Shown: positions 44,661-56,610, numbered from the stretch's first letter. The stretch: 64,000 bases of DNA from Collybiopsis luxurians FD-317 M1 (GCA_000827265.1 KN834757.1:124001-188000); one strand, 5' to 3'. Notes: a model not told the origin generated them from the sequence alone. Numbers and translations: made by a program.

Positions 44661-47600
44661 TCCTCAAAAGCACTATGGCCACTGACTGCTGATGGTCCTG
44701 TCCTTTGGCCATGTTGATGATTGAATGAATTGTTTTGAGTTACAGGTATAGCAGGTACAGTGGGTACAGCTGGGGCCACTGCACTGTTATCATTGAAGCT
44801 CCTGTTCCATGTATGAGTGTTGTTTCTATCTCCCAGTCCAATGTCATCAAAGGCCTGTTTTGCACTATCCAGATGCAACAATTTATCTACCACCTCAGTG
44901 TAGGTTGCTGGAATTTCTCCATGATCTACCAACCTTGACCGTAGGTCTTTGTGTATCTGTTTCAACAACCTCCAGTGCATAGCTGAATCATTATAGGTAG
45001 TAATTAAAGTGATGTCCTCAAACTGAACAATAAAGTCAGCAAAGGCCTCATTCCATTTTTGGATGCAATTATCCAAATTAGCTTGTGAGTTTAGGGTTTC
45101 ATCATGAAGACCAAACATTTTTCCAAATAGTTCCTTGAATCTATTCCATTGTGTTAAGGTTGTAACTGTTTGGCCATATTGCTGCTTCCTCATTAGATTT
45201 TGATAAAACCTTTTGGCAGGTCCCTTCATGTATGATGCTGCAAATGCAATCTGGGCTGTATCATTGTTGTAAATATGGGGTTTGGCAGCAAAGTAATTTT
45301 CACAGTTATCAATAAATTCCTGCCATTCTTCACAATTTTTGCCAGAGAAGGGTGAGGGCTTATTGATATCCAATTTTGATTCTCTGTTCATTTCCTCTTT
45401 CTCTTTCTCTCTCCTTTCTCTTTCAGCTTCCTTCATAGGATCCTTGTAGCACATAGGTTTGCAATCTCGTCCATCTCTTCCATCTCTTCCATCTCTTCCA
45501 TCTCTTCCATCCCTGCCTGCTTGAAGCCAATGGCTACCAGGGACTTCATTTTCTTTAATATATTTTCCCTGGTCTGAATATTCACCTGACTCTGGGTATG
45601 AAGGTAAAGATTCTTCAGCAGAGTAATACTGACTCTTTTTAGAATTTTCACTTTCATCTCCAGTAAGTATAGGCTCTATTTCTTTTGTAGATTTGTCAGA
45701 TTTGTTTTTTATACTCTTGTTATCCTCTGAATCTGAAACACTATCAGAGTTGTCACTAGGAGATGGTGGTGGTGGTGGACCAGAAGGTGGTTCTTCTGGT
45801 GGGCCTCCTCCTCCTGTTACTATTTCAACTGTTTCACATTGTTTTCCTTTTCCAGGGATGTTTGGATAGGATGGAACCCAGTGTGGTGCCTGGTTAATGG
45901 TAGAAGGTCCTACCCCTGGGCGGTTATCCCTTTGGAAAGGATTCACTGGGTATATATCTCTTATATTCCCTGGTTGGTGAGATATATGAGGTGGAATATC
46001 TCTCATCATCATTTTTCTTGGGATTCCCCTAGCTTGAGGTATAGATCTACCTTGTGATGAGAGTTTGCTATATTCATCTTGTTCATTTTTCTTTTGAGCA
46101 ATTAAATTAGCAGCAATTTCAGCTTTATTCTTTTGCCAATTGTTTGCTCTCTGTTTGCTATGACTACTTCTCCTAGAATAGGGAGACTGTTGTTTATTTT
46201 CTTGAACAGACTTACTTTCATCTGGCAATATTTTGCTGGTATGAGAATTGATCTCATGTAACTCTCTTGAGGTATCAGTTGATGGAGCAGCAGGGGCATG
46301 CATAGCATGTCTCAACCATTCTCTTATTTCAACTGGTACTTCTTCAAGCAATATTTCTTGTTGTTGATTATCCTGTAAAATAGTTAGTGAACTTCTATCT
46401 TCCTCACCTAATTGTTGTTCTTGAATACTATTCATGATAGCTTGTTGTTGTTGCTGAAACTCTTGCTCATTCTCTGGATATGGTGGAACTGGGTCCTCAT
46501 CCTCAGTATTTCCTGGAGTAGGTAAGTATTCTACCCTAGTTTGTCTTGAGTCTCTTGAGTTTTCAGTCCCATAATGGACCCTTCTTGGTACTATAGTAGG
46601 TCTTGATAAAATTTCTATAGGTCCAGATGACTCAGTGGTTCCAGAGGAGTTTTCTTCAGATCCTAATGAAATTTGAATCAATCCTCTTTGCTGCAGTGGG
46701 TAAGGGGTCTGGTAATTCCTGTATATATTTGACACATTAGTGAATCCATGATAACCATCAGCTCTTAAGGAGCTTCTATGTTGATGGTTGTTTTCTCCAT
46801 TGGAATGTCTTGAGCTTGACCCTACTAAGGATGACTTGGTAGATCCCAAGGAAGGAGGCAAAGGAATCATGTGTGGTGAGACTGAGGGTCCTAGATTTGC
46901 AGGTAGAAAGGTAGAGGGTATGGTGGGATCATTAATCAAAATTTCAAATTCTGGCCGATGTGTCCTTTCCTCTGCCCTTTGTAGGAAATAGTGCCCAGGT
47001 CCCATCTGTACATCTTCAAATATTTCTAGGTTATATCCACTAAAATCTCCTCTGATTATTTGTTGTGCTAATTGTATCCATCCAGTTTCAGTCATATGAT
47101 CTCCTATAGGTATATGAAGGGAATGTATAACATTTTGAATTTCAGCAGCAATTTGTGAATAGCCTAAACTATTTGCTCTCTCCCATTGGTCAGAGGGATT
47201 GCTTTCTCTATGCTGTTGGTTACCTTGAGGAGACTGGAATGGTGAGGGATAAAGAGAAGGAATTCTAGAATCTGAAATAACAGTTTCAAATTCAGGCACT
47301 TGTGTGCATTGCTCCAAACTTCTCATAATTGCCAGATTTGCTTGGTTTTGTAATCTGGGCAATGCCTCTACCACAATTCCTTCATTATCACCTTGCAAAA
47401 TCCTTTGCAGTAGTCTTATCCAGCCAGTGGGAGTGCACTCTTGTAGGGATTGAATTCCAATTTGTTGTAACTGATTTTGGATTTCATCAGCTAATTCTAT
47501 AATTCCTTGATTAGTTGCATTTAACCATTGAATACCCCTTTCCCCAGGAGGGAATGATGTTACTAAATTAGTCAATTCTTCTGATGACTGGTTTAGAGCT

Positions 47601-48966
47601 GGGGATTGTGACAACAAAGTACTCCTGGGTGAATGCGTGGGATGTTCATTGATAGGTATATCATGCATTGGAAGGAATGATGGCAACTGGGCATTATATA
47701 TAACATTATTATATGCATGGTTGCATGTTGCCCTATCTAGTTCTTGAAGTATCTGTAAATTGTTCCCTTCTTGCATTCTCTGTAAAACATTTGCTGTTAC
47801 TGAACCTTCTACATCATTCATTATCTGACACAAAAGTCTTAGCCACCCCACTACTGTTCTATCTTCATGTATGCCCAATCTAGCCATTACTTGACAGATT
47901 TGCTCTGCAACATCATGCATTTCAGCTTGAATATTATTATTTAATATTGGTCTGATATTTTCAGCAGGATGTGTTGTACTTTGAGGAACAGCACTTGATG
48001 TATTATGAGTGGGCCTTACCAATTGTGGATTAATTGGACTTTCACTCATAATTTCTCTATACCTATTTGCATAGGTTCTCCTGAACTCACTCAAAGGGGT
48101 TTCTGCTATGACTGGGGGTTCCCTTGGAATATTTGACAAATTCCTAATGCTGGTTGTCCGGCCTCTAGCTGTAGCTGTATGGAATGAACCTTGCTGAGAC
48201 CTGGATTCAGTACTAGCAATTATGGGTTGTCCTTGTATAGAATGGTTATGCACTTCTTCCTCTATCTGTCTTGCTGGAGGAGTAGATTGCAAAGGCATAG
48301 ACCTATCTGATCCTAATAACTCTGTTTGTGGGTAGACAATGACCTCAGTCTGTCTACTTTCAATACTATTACCTGATTGTGGAATAGCATGATAGAAACA
48401 CTAGGTGTACTAGGTGTTTTACATCTTACTGCTGCTGCTTCTCTAGATTCTGTAGTATTTGCTTGTGGGCTAGTACTAAGAATTTTTTCTGAATTATGTG
48501 GAGAGTTCCCAACTCCACGGTACTCAGAGGCTAGTTCAGCAAGTAATTGTTGTCCAGTTGAAGGAATAGATGTTACCCTTTCCTCTGGGATAGGCCCCAA
48601 TGGATTATTTAATTCTGTAGCTAAATCCATTTGTCCTGGCAATTGTTGAATAGGTAAGCCTTGTACTTCACAAGTTGGGTAAGGGTGACCTATAAAACTT
48701 TCATACGAACACTCCAATTCACATGGTGCTGTCTCTCTGAGATGAGCAGGTGATGGAATAGTTGGTGATGCCGAATGTGCACGCACCAAATTACCTAAAC
48801 GATTTCCTCTCTGAGGAAACTGATGGGAAGTTGGAGTTGCTTCCAACTGTTGAGCAGGTTGGTTCATAACCCTTGTAAAATTATGGGAATTTGGGGTTAG
48901 AACATGAATTGAGTATGGGGTGTAGGGTATATTTTCGGTGTGTGTATTTGTTGTTCTCGTAGCCAT
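44624..48966 (-). pseudogene. Giant Gag-like polyprotein of the Gypsy element
   Basis: Two frames, 48966-48313 (217 codons) and 48298-44624 (1224 codons), form one Gag interrupted by a frameshift near 48300-48400. In the long frame, residues 129-210, 269-352 and 384-466 are a threefold module. Then follow Gln/Ser/Pro-rich segments, a PPEEPPSGPPPPPSPSD block, five DGR units (GRDGRDGRDGRDGRD), and a Retrotrans_gag domain at about residues 985-1165 (SPFSGKNCEEWQEFIDNCEN, FAASYMKGPAKRFYQNL, IQKWNEAFADFIVQFEDI). The zinc knuckle normally next is lost at the deletion. Most Gypsy Gags have 300-500 residues, so the roughly 950-residue N-terminal extension is unusual. Confidence 0.75.
46901..47914 (-). 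repeat. Threefold about 82-residue module within the Gag extension
   Basis: Modules at 47669-47914, 47243-47494 and 46901-47149 share A.EI...L...I....TGWI.L...I..GD..G, then LE..T..PEFE..I.D..IPS. Module 1 is the most diverged (VGWLRLLCQIM, ATCNHAYNNVIYNAQLPSFLP). Spacers between modules are about 30-60 residues of Ser/Pro/Gln-rich sequence. Confidence 0.75.
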
Positions 48967-49864
48967 TTATTTGACAACGGAGTCTTGATATTATGTGTGG
49001 AATCAAATATGATATAAGCGGTATAGATTCAATCCATTAATTCAAACGGGTATTAGGTATATTCTAGTTCACCAGATAATTGATTAATCTGGGGTTGATA
49101 AACAAATGGCTCGAAAAACTTGCTAGGTTAATTGAACCTTATGTGGAAATTGTATATACTGGAATGTTTCTTCAGTAATACAGTGATATATTGATTGGAT
49201 AGCTGGAATAATCATTGGTAAGCAATGTGGTACAGAAGCTCAAATAGCTAGATCAGTGTTTGAGGTTACAAAATATCAAGACTAAAAACTTTTACTGTAC
49301 ATGGTGTGCTACTTTATATACTACAATACTATATAACAATGTGTTTTTGGCATGTTTACGCATTGTCACAATGTGGTTACATGTGATTAACAATTTACAC
49401 ATCACTGCCACATTATATGCATTAACGCTACAGTTCTACGCATCAGCGCCACATTATTATGCATAGTTATGATGTGGCCACACTTGTACATTGAATTGTT
49501 GTACATGTCTGTTGTTTCAGCACTGTATTACCTATGCCTTATGACAATTATGTTCTATGTATCCAATTTTGTTCCGATCCGTCATATTAGCTGTCTGTTG
49601 ACAGCTGATCATTCGTAGTCATTATTTAGTGATTCGGACCGGTAACATGGAGCGCTTAGTTGGCACTATGATTGTTTATTCAGTCCGTGTCAGGTTTACT
49701 TCCTGACAACAGTTCACAGTGAGCACATCATGTGATTTGTTTTAAAAGCTAAAATCTGTGAATAGTGTCAGCTAAATAAATGTTCCTTTTGTGTATTTAC
49801 ACAAGATTAATACTTCACTATGTGTTTGTAATATAATTTTGTATGATTTGTATGATTTATAATA
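48967..49864. other. Gypsy 5' leader and probable LTR region, unresolved
   Basis: On the minus strand this lies directly upstream of Gag, where the leader, primer-binding site and 5' LTR should be. It contains recurring CACATTATNTGCAT / GCGCCACATTATTATGCA words at 49399-49460. No matching second LTR and no tRNA-complementary primer site were found. Confidence 0.35.
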
Positions 49865-50447
49865 TTTCTGCTCCAGGGATCCCCAGGGACTCTCAGGGAC
49901 CCCCAGAGGCACCTTAAAGGCACTTCAGAGATACTTCAGAAATCTCTCAGGGAGCTTGAAGGTCTCTAGGATTTTCGCCATAGCCTAGGCTGCCCAGGCT
50001 ACCCACATCAGCAAAAATACCTACAGCCTAGGTTGTCCAGGGCACCTCAAAGCTACCTAACATTTAGGGGGGTGTCCCTGGACAACCTGGGCTGAGGACT
50101 AGTTTTACTGATGCAGGCTACCCAAATCTCCCAGAGGTGCCTAGACCAAGGCCAGAATCCTAGAGAGCCCTCAAAGACACTTTAGAGATACTTCAGAAAC
50201 CTCTTAGGGAGCTTAAAGGTCTTTAGGATTTTGGACATAGCCTAGGCTACCCAGGCTACTCAAAGCTCCCAGGGGTAACCTGGGCTCCCTGGGACCTCTG
50301 AGGCCAGTTGAAAATGGTTTTGAGATGGTTTTGAGATGGCCTCAGGATGCTTAGAGAGCCTAAGGTTGCCTAGGATTTAGGGGGTGTTCCCTGGGCAGCC
50401 TGGGCAGCCTGGGCTTTAGGGCTTTCCTGATGGAACTGGAGCAGAAA
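49865..50447. mobile_element. MITE-like element with TTTCTGCTCCAG ends (MITE-G)
   Basis: 583 bp bounded by perfect 12-bp inverted ends TTTCTGCTCCAG (49865-49876) and CTGGAGCAGAAA (50436-50447). Inside are two direct copies of an 80-85 bp unit (about 49921-50002 and 50172-50256, both ending ATAGCCTAGGCT.CCCAGGCTAC) and an inverted repeat of about 50-bp arms around 50007-50135, with core CCTAGGTTGTCCAGGG facing CCCTGGACAACCTGGG. No open frame. No clear target duplication was seen. Confidence 0.6.
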
Positions 50448-51084
50448 CTGGTGAAAAGACATAAGCTGTAGGTCTCAGGGATCCCAGTCTTTACTTAATA
50501 ACAGCCAGTGATAAGCTACACATCACAGGTACATCTGTACCAGTTCCAACTGATCAAAACATATCATTTTGCCTATACAACCATCCTTCCATTCTGCTTC
50601 CTACCTATGAACTGTAACACATGTAAAATTTTGTCTCAGGCATTGTACAGAGTGATGGCCAAGGGTCAAATGAATCACCCTTGTTACTTACTACTCTTCA
50701 CAGTCCTTCTTGAGTCCTTCACCACCCAGTTTTAACCCTGACCTCAACCCCTGGAGTGCAGTGTCTTATCCTGGGAATATCGGCAAACCTTCTAGGGCTG
50801 GGTGTACTGGTCTCGTCTCATTGAAAAAATTTCCATGCAGTACCTGAACTGGTTTAGTCTCAACTAATTCTTTTGGCCAGCATTACAGGTAGACAAGTTT
50901 GGCAGATCCAAGTTGGAAGTAACCGGGCAGCGGGGATTATTGGGTAGCATAAATGGGTCATCAAGGCTGAGACAGGGAAAGAAAACTCGCTAGCTTAGGT
51001 AGAGTCAGTGTGGGTAGGAATGCTAGAAATGCAGGCAAAGAAGAGGAAATGTGAGCTGATGCTCGGAGGACAAATGAAATGAAT

Positions 51085-51300
51085 CCTGTAGCAGTCTCGT
51101 CCCTGGTCTTCAGCTTTGTGGGGGTCGAGGACTGTTTCAAAATACTGTAAGGATATCAGCCACTACGAATTAACTGTGGCTCACCTTTTCTTTTGCTAAT
51201 GTCAAACCCTTTGCCCATTCCTTGCTTAATCCCGCCCTTGCACAATTAACTCTGCTATGGTAGCAACCGAAGTGTTGAAGGGAATCGGTGTAGGTGATGT
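51085..51300. repeat. Dispersed repeat R2, copy 2
   Basis: Partner of 31985-32240 (see the blocks cited there). This copy keeps more CpG (GTCGAGGACTG against GATTGAGGACTG), hinting that the two copies have decayed at different rates. Confidence 0.5.
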
Positions 51301-51599
51301 TGTATGCAGGTGTGCTAGGACAAAATAGCAATTCAAGAAGACAAAAACACAGGAAAAAAGTTGAAAGATTGAATATTTGCCGAAAAAAAATGCAATTAGG
51401 TTTCTGTGATGGTCAGATTTGGTAGATGCAGTTCATATAAAAATTTTTATTGAACGTGGTGGAAGCAAAACTGCAGTATGTTCAGCATTGGTAAGTTTGG
51501 ACAATAGTCGTACCTTCTACCTGCGGGGCCATTGAACATTGAACTCTCACACTGCGTGACACAGTGAAAATAACAAGGGTAAAATAGACTGAAAAATTT

Positions 51600-51930
51600 T
51601 ATGAAAAAGATTTCTCCTTCAAGTAAAAGTCCTGAATGGAAAAAATGAACATTTTCGAGTGCAAAAAGTTTTGAAAAAGTTAATTTTTTTCAGCGGAGAA
51701 ACACAATGGGCAATGAGCAGGTGATGTCCCAATTTACTGCCAAAATGTCACCCAATTTGTTTCTCTCCCAAAAAAGGTAACCTTTTTTAAAGGACAAATT
51801 TGATGAAAAAGACTTCCTTTTGAATAAAAATTCCAGGCCGCAATTGTTGATATTTCTTGTCTGGGAATTTTCCTGAAAAAGATGACCTTTTTCACAGAAA
51901 TTTCCTGAGTTTTTCTTGAATGGTATTTTT
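51600..51930. repeat. Diverged short repeats of GAAAAAGA / TTTTTC type
   Basis: At least three loose copies of ATGAAAAAGAtttctccttcaa..AAAAgTCC, at about 51600, 51803 and 51873, in low-complexity A/T-rich DNA. The surrounding 50.5-52.6 kb has no recognisable gene. Confidence 0.35.
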
Positions 51931-52639
51931 GAGCGGACGTGGAGTGTCAGGAATGACAGACTGTAGCCAACTATAGCATTTATAATGGTAACTACGCTAC
52001 ACAGGCAGCGTACGTATCGAACTATACCACAAGCATGCACGCCAGTCATCGTTAGTGCTCAATGTCGAACACGACTTACAAGCTTCACGAGCGGATTATA
52101 ATATAGTGTAGTAGATTCCACTACTATAGAGTACTGCACTACCAATACATACTCGACTGCGACACAATCTCTGACCAAGTCCAGTGTATCGTGAACCTTG
52201 TGCAATTCTATCACACTGAACTTTGAAGTATGGATACGACTGGAAATCGTAAGCTGAATGGAGAGTAAAGTGAGAAAGACGGCTCACCTTTGCGGAATTT
52301 GTGCCGTTCCGTTGATGAATCCAGGCGTCCAGGTGGAGTCAAAAGCATGGACATTCCTTCAACAGCGTAACAACCAATCTCGTCACCGATCTCACCTCGT
52401 AGCACCATGTGCGTGCTGCACCAGCTTCGCACCTGTATCAGCCTTTCCCCTTCTTCCACGCGACAACCTCTTTAATCAATAACCAGCGGAACCATCGCAC
52501 TGCCAAATAGCGGCGAATAAGCCACATATTCATGCTCCGCAACTGGATCCAACAGTCACCAATGTCCCCGGATGCACGCACGCCTTGCTTCACAGCATCA
52601 GTGCTCGGGCCGAGTAGTACGACAAGACCGACATCGATT

Positions 52640-53000
52640 TTTGCCAGCTCGCTGTTGACAGACAGTTCCTGAAATGCTCTCAGCGAGCCCTGAACTTGCG
52701 ATTGCACTTGTTCGTCTACAGGCACGTCTTCGAGTTGGAAAGGGAGCTAGTGGTACTTCGAAGGGCGCGCGATGGCCTTGTATCGCCCTCCCGTGGGTTG
52801 CTAGCGGAGGAGGATGTCGATTTGGAATTGCGAGAACGACAACGACGATGGAGGGGATAGTACCGGGGAAATCAATCGAGACTCTCGACCCTGAGCAAGG
52901 TCAAAAGTTGGTGGGAAAAAAGCCGAGAACGATATCCGCAGGGCATCCATTGTCAGGTGGAGTGAAAAAGGTGGCGGAGGCAGTAGGTTCAGGATAACCG
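52640..53000. repeat. Dispersed repeat family R1, copy at 52.8 kb
   Basis: Shares CTCTCAGCGAGC, AACTTGCGATTGCACTT and CACGTCTTCGAGTTGGAA with 19.6 kb, and AACGATATCCGCAGGGCATCC with 6.1 and 19.8 kb. It abuts the CSN5 duplicate, so a larger segment may have been copied here. Confidence 0.45.
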
Positions 53001-53089
53001 TACTACCCTGTTGAGGGACGTAGGAATCAATCGAAACGTTTGGGGTTCCGTCTGCGTTCAAGATAGTTAGTGGCTGTCGACGAACAGAC

Positions 53090-53846
53090 GTGCTGATCCT
53101 TTGACAGGTTCGAGTTGAGATCGGTCACCTGTGAGACAGCATACACATTCTGCCCATCCACGTCAGCGAGGTGTTAAGAAATTCCAGCAAGACAACGTTC
53201 CAAACGCACAGAAACAATGGGCTCTGGCTAAGAGTATTGGTCCAATACTCGTTCTCCAGCAAATCCCACAGCTGCGTCTCCAAATTCGACGTGAAGATCT
53301 CCACTTCTAATGGATAATATTAATTTGCTTGTACATCGAAATCTTCGATCTTGCTCAAGCAAACGGATTGGTTTCGGAGGGGAGTAGTTTTCGAGGTAAG
53401 TGCGGAACGCGCGAACATCGACTTTGCCTGCTGTCATGGTACGGTTTGGATCCACCTACGAGAAGGGGAGGAGAGGAGAAAGAGAATGATGGGGGTAGAT
53501 GATCATCGGATGCAACAAAATGATCTGTATGCTTTTGCGTGCTGACATCTATACCAGATAGCCAGCATCCATACCCAGGATGAGAGTGATACCACCCAAC
53601 GAAGTTTTCCGGTCTCCCAGCCTACGTATATCCTCAGGCCTTACCACTCGCAAAAAGGACACAATCGGACGTACCCTTTGACTGCCCTCATAATGCGCCA
53701 CCATATACTCTGTCGCTTCAGCACCATGGTGAATTCCGGTTCAATTGTCGGTCATCTTCCATGTCAGACTTGTATATATCGTCTTCAAGTGATAGCTCTA
53801 CGATATCGTTCTCAATACTAAAGGTTTTGAGTGCGGTGCCGGCCAT
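53090..53846 (-). pseudogene. Partial, damaged duplicate of CSN5
   Basis: The start [22 protein letters not shown] at 53846 is nearly that of CSN5 (23784). After RNSPW the sequence jumps straight to the [13 protein letters not shown] exon: the region encoding YFKSCKISA through ETRVNAG is deleted at a short microhomology (GC-T/A-CCA, about 53723-53730). The JAMM exon survives (about 53555-53605), as does [23 protein letters not shown], but the following part carries frame changes. The copy ends near 53090 in the exon equivalent to AVSQLADLN; the C-terminal exons are missing. Almost certainly non-functional. Confidence 0.88.
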
Positions 53847-54123
53847 CGTCGTTGTCAAACTTGACAATGGGATAGTTCGAGATAGTCTGGAATTCTCGTG
53901 GTAAAAATTCCACGAGTCCATGTTTGATTTTTTTTTGAAGCCCGCCTTCCGTGAAGTGAAATGCCCCGAACATGAGATTTGTTATCCCAATATCATACCT
54001 ACACCCATACCGCTCACACTCAACACTCAGAAAAGTATTGCCTGGGAAAAAGTGTTTCACTCTGAGAATGCCGATCCTTTGCCGGCAAACGGGCGTCAAA
54101 TTCAATTTCTGTGCTCAACAACG

Positions 54124-55118
54124 ATGAGCGGGATAGGACCAGAGCTCCCACCGCATCTACGACATCTTTCTCAACGCGCATCCAGTGAGGGATTAGACCA
54201 AGAAGAATCTGAAGATGACTACACTCCTTCATTGCCGCCTGATATGATCAAAACTTCCTCGTCAACATCCCAGCCTTCCTCCTCTTCATCTTCTGCTCGT
54301 CCGCCGTCTGAGGCATACAAACCCTCCGCCGTACCTGGGCCAGGACCCTCAAATGCTACTATATACGACTCGGATTCGGACGACGATATAGGGCCGAAAC
54401 CGTTACCGTCTAATGCGGCTGCACCTACGACTGTGGACCCCGTGGCGGAATTTATAGCGAGAGAGGAACGGAGAAAGGAACGAATACGTGAAGAAGAGGA
54501 AGAGAAAAAGAAGGGCCCCAAAAGAGAAGAGTGGATGTTGGTTCCGCCTAGTAAAGATGAACTATTGGGAAGTGAGTAAATCTACTACCTACACACGTTG
54601 TCAACATATCTCAACTTTTACGCCGCCAATACACAGAACTTGACCCATCAAAATTAACCAAGCCACGTCAATTCGCTCGCACAACTCCAGCTTCATCTTC
54701 CAATAACAATTCCTCCGCTTCTTCACTATGGACAGAAACTCCCGCCGAACGCCAACAGCGTCTAGCAGACGAGGTCATGGGTAAAAAACGACCCGCGACC
54801 CAAGTATCACCATCTACCGAGGAAAAGTATCTAGAAAACAAACGACGCAAGATGGCAGAGGAAGATGTTCGGAAAGGTGTAGAAGAACATACGAGGAAAG
54901 TTAGAGGCGCTGCGTTGATCGATGCGCACATCGAGAAAGAGAAGGCGAAGAAAGCGGGAGGAGGGGAAGAAGAGAAGGATTTGGGAATTTGGGACCATGG
55001 AAGAGATATGGCTCTTTCGGGACGGCTGATGGATGATTCTCAAAGGAATAAGATGATTAGGGATGCGCGAAGCCTGGGTGACCGGTTTGGTAGCGGGAGT
55101 AGCGGTGGGTTTTTGTAA
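54124..55118 (+). CDS. DUF3752 / GPALPP-motif protein
   Basis: Two exons (54124-54571, 54637-55118) with a GTGAGT donor and ACACAG acceptor give 309 residues. It begins MSGIGPELPPHL, a GPALPP-type motif, with a second IGPKPLP at about residue 97. The middle is acidic and Ser-rich; then comes a Lys/Glu helix (EERRKERIREEEEEKKKGP). The C-terminal DUF3752 region reads KREEWMLVPPSK, LTKPRQFART, SLWTETPAERQQRLADEV and ends WDHGRDMALSGRLMDDSQRNKMI..DARSLGDRF. The family is nuclear in other fungi and animals (GPALPP1) with no firm function. The frame is open 204 bp further upstream, but the match to family starts at 54124. It is divergent from the CSN5 duplicate, with about 280 bp between starts. 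Confidence 0.9.
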
Positions 55119-56610
55119 TCTGGGCGAAGCAAGGATGGCCTTTTGGACTGTAAATCTATCTCGGAGGTGGCGTAAACAATGACTTTGCCTATACTTCGAT
55201 ACGCGCGAGAGTTCTCGTCAGGCGCTTGCCTCCCTCCTCCCGAACTTGGACTGCTATCTTAGGGACTTCTCTATTTCATTCTCGACACCTTGGACCCTAC
55301 GACTGGGCTGAATTTTCTATACTCACCCAAGGTTATGTTGAGTGTACCTTTAGAGCTACGATGGTTTTGTATTTTTAACCTGATTCAAAAATCAAACCTA
55401 ACTAATTCGAACTCAGAGCTCAAGGTGATCTTACGGAGTTGAACAGAGCCTCGCGCTACTGCTGGAGCATCAGTCCGATTCGTTGCCTCAGTTCGACTCT
55501 TCAACTACAAGATATTCATAACTCCAAATCGATGCCAAGCTATTTAGAAACTATCCACACAGCTCACGCTCCCGTCCTACTTACCCGCAAGACTACCGGA
55601 TACCCGCAACTCAACAGATTAAGCTGTCTTCGTCGCAACTCAGAAGATCACCCCAGATGAAACGAGCAAAGGAGGAAAAATAACGAGAAAGGGAGAATGG
55701 TTAAGACTACGGATGAATAGAGATTGTCTCCTACAGGACAAGCTCTCGAAATAACGTTTCTCTGCAATCAAAACAAATCTGTACAACTCAAAACGCTTAA
55801 AACCCCAAAATACCTTCCCGACTCAAGTAACCTATGTAAGTAGTCGTAACATTCCAGTGTTCATCGCCCATTACCAGGCCGATGTCAGATGCTTTCTGCT
55901 ATTGATTGGAAGCGCCTCAAGTAGCCAAGTACTAGGATAAGTATAGGATCTTGCGACAATGGCATAGTCCATCCCGAGGTACACCGCATTTTAATTGAAA
56001 CATCTCGCCGCTTCGAGTCGGAGACGGAATGTCTAATCAACGATACATTGCCTTAAGGAGTAACCAGCCTTTGGGATGCATCTTCAAGTTCGTGCCTAAC
56101 AGACAGACCCATGAGATGATCTTCAGGAGATTCTGACGAACAGCTTCTGCGGGAAAGATGCACAGAGACCATGCTGGGCGGGAGGTAAGCTCTCGTTGAC
56201 TGCTCTCGCCTTTGGCTGCCTGAAGAGTCACGGTAGCGATCCACACGGAGTTTTCGCAAGTATGAATCCCACTTTTATCTTAATGCTAAGAGCGAAATTA
56301 CTAGCAGTGACGTTAAAGTCCGACCTCGTTTGAAGCTAATCCAGCGTCAAAGCTCTTGCTGGCACGTAAGTACATGCAGGTCCGTACCCGTCTGTCCTAT
56401 GTATACCTATGTACACCCACAGCCTCCGTCACAATAACGCCTGTACAGCCATCATACATCCGTGTTCTCCGTCCTAACCGCTATCCACAAGACCGCCAGT
56501 GTAATACTGGCCAGTAAGCAAGAATATCGGTCTAAATGTAAATAGAAACATCTGTAACACAAACTCGCTGCTTGCGAGATTGCGGTGACTATATCCGAGA
56601 TATTATGAAG
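55119..56610. other. Intergenic region
   Basis: CpG-rich unique-looking DNA with no recognised gene, RNA or repeat. It contains the 3' flank of the DUF3752 gene and the upstream region of the DPBB gene. Confidence 0.45.

Larger units (their letters stand above)
42290..48966 (-). mobile_element. Chromodomain Gypsy (chromovirus) retrotransposon, internally deleted
   Basis: Reads on the minus strand: a long Gag (48966-44624), then the end of reverse transcriptase, RNase H, integrase with GPY/F module, and a chromodomain. The integrase-last order and the chromodomain identify a Gypsy chromovirus. The zinc knuckle, protease and N-terminal half of RT are missing at a junction near 44640. Three TGA stops interrupt pol. 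I could not identify matching LTRs on the two sides, so the true ends lie beyond these limits. Confidence 0.85.

Noticed and set aside
45475..45525. Collagen-like protein gene suggested by the Gly-containing repeat
   Set aside because: The unit is Asp-Gly-Arg repeated only five times inside a Gag frame; there is no extended Gly-X-Y tract.
53920..54123. Extending the DUF3752 gene upstream to the Met at 53920
   Set aside because: The added 68 residues match nothing, while the family motif GPELPP starts four residues after the Met at 54124.
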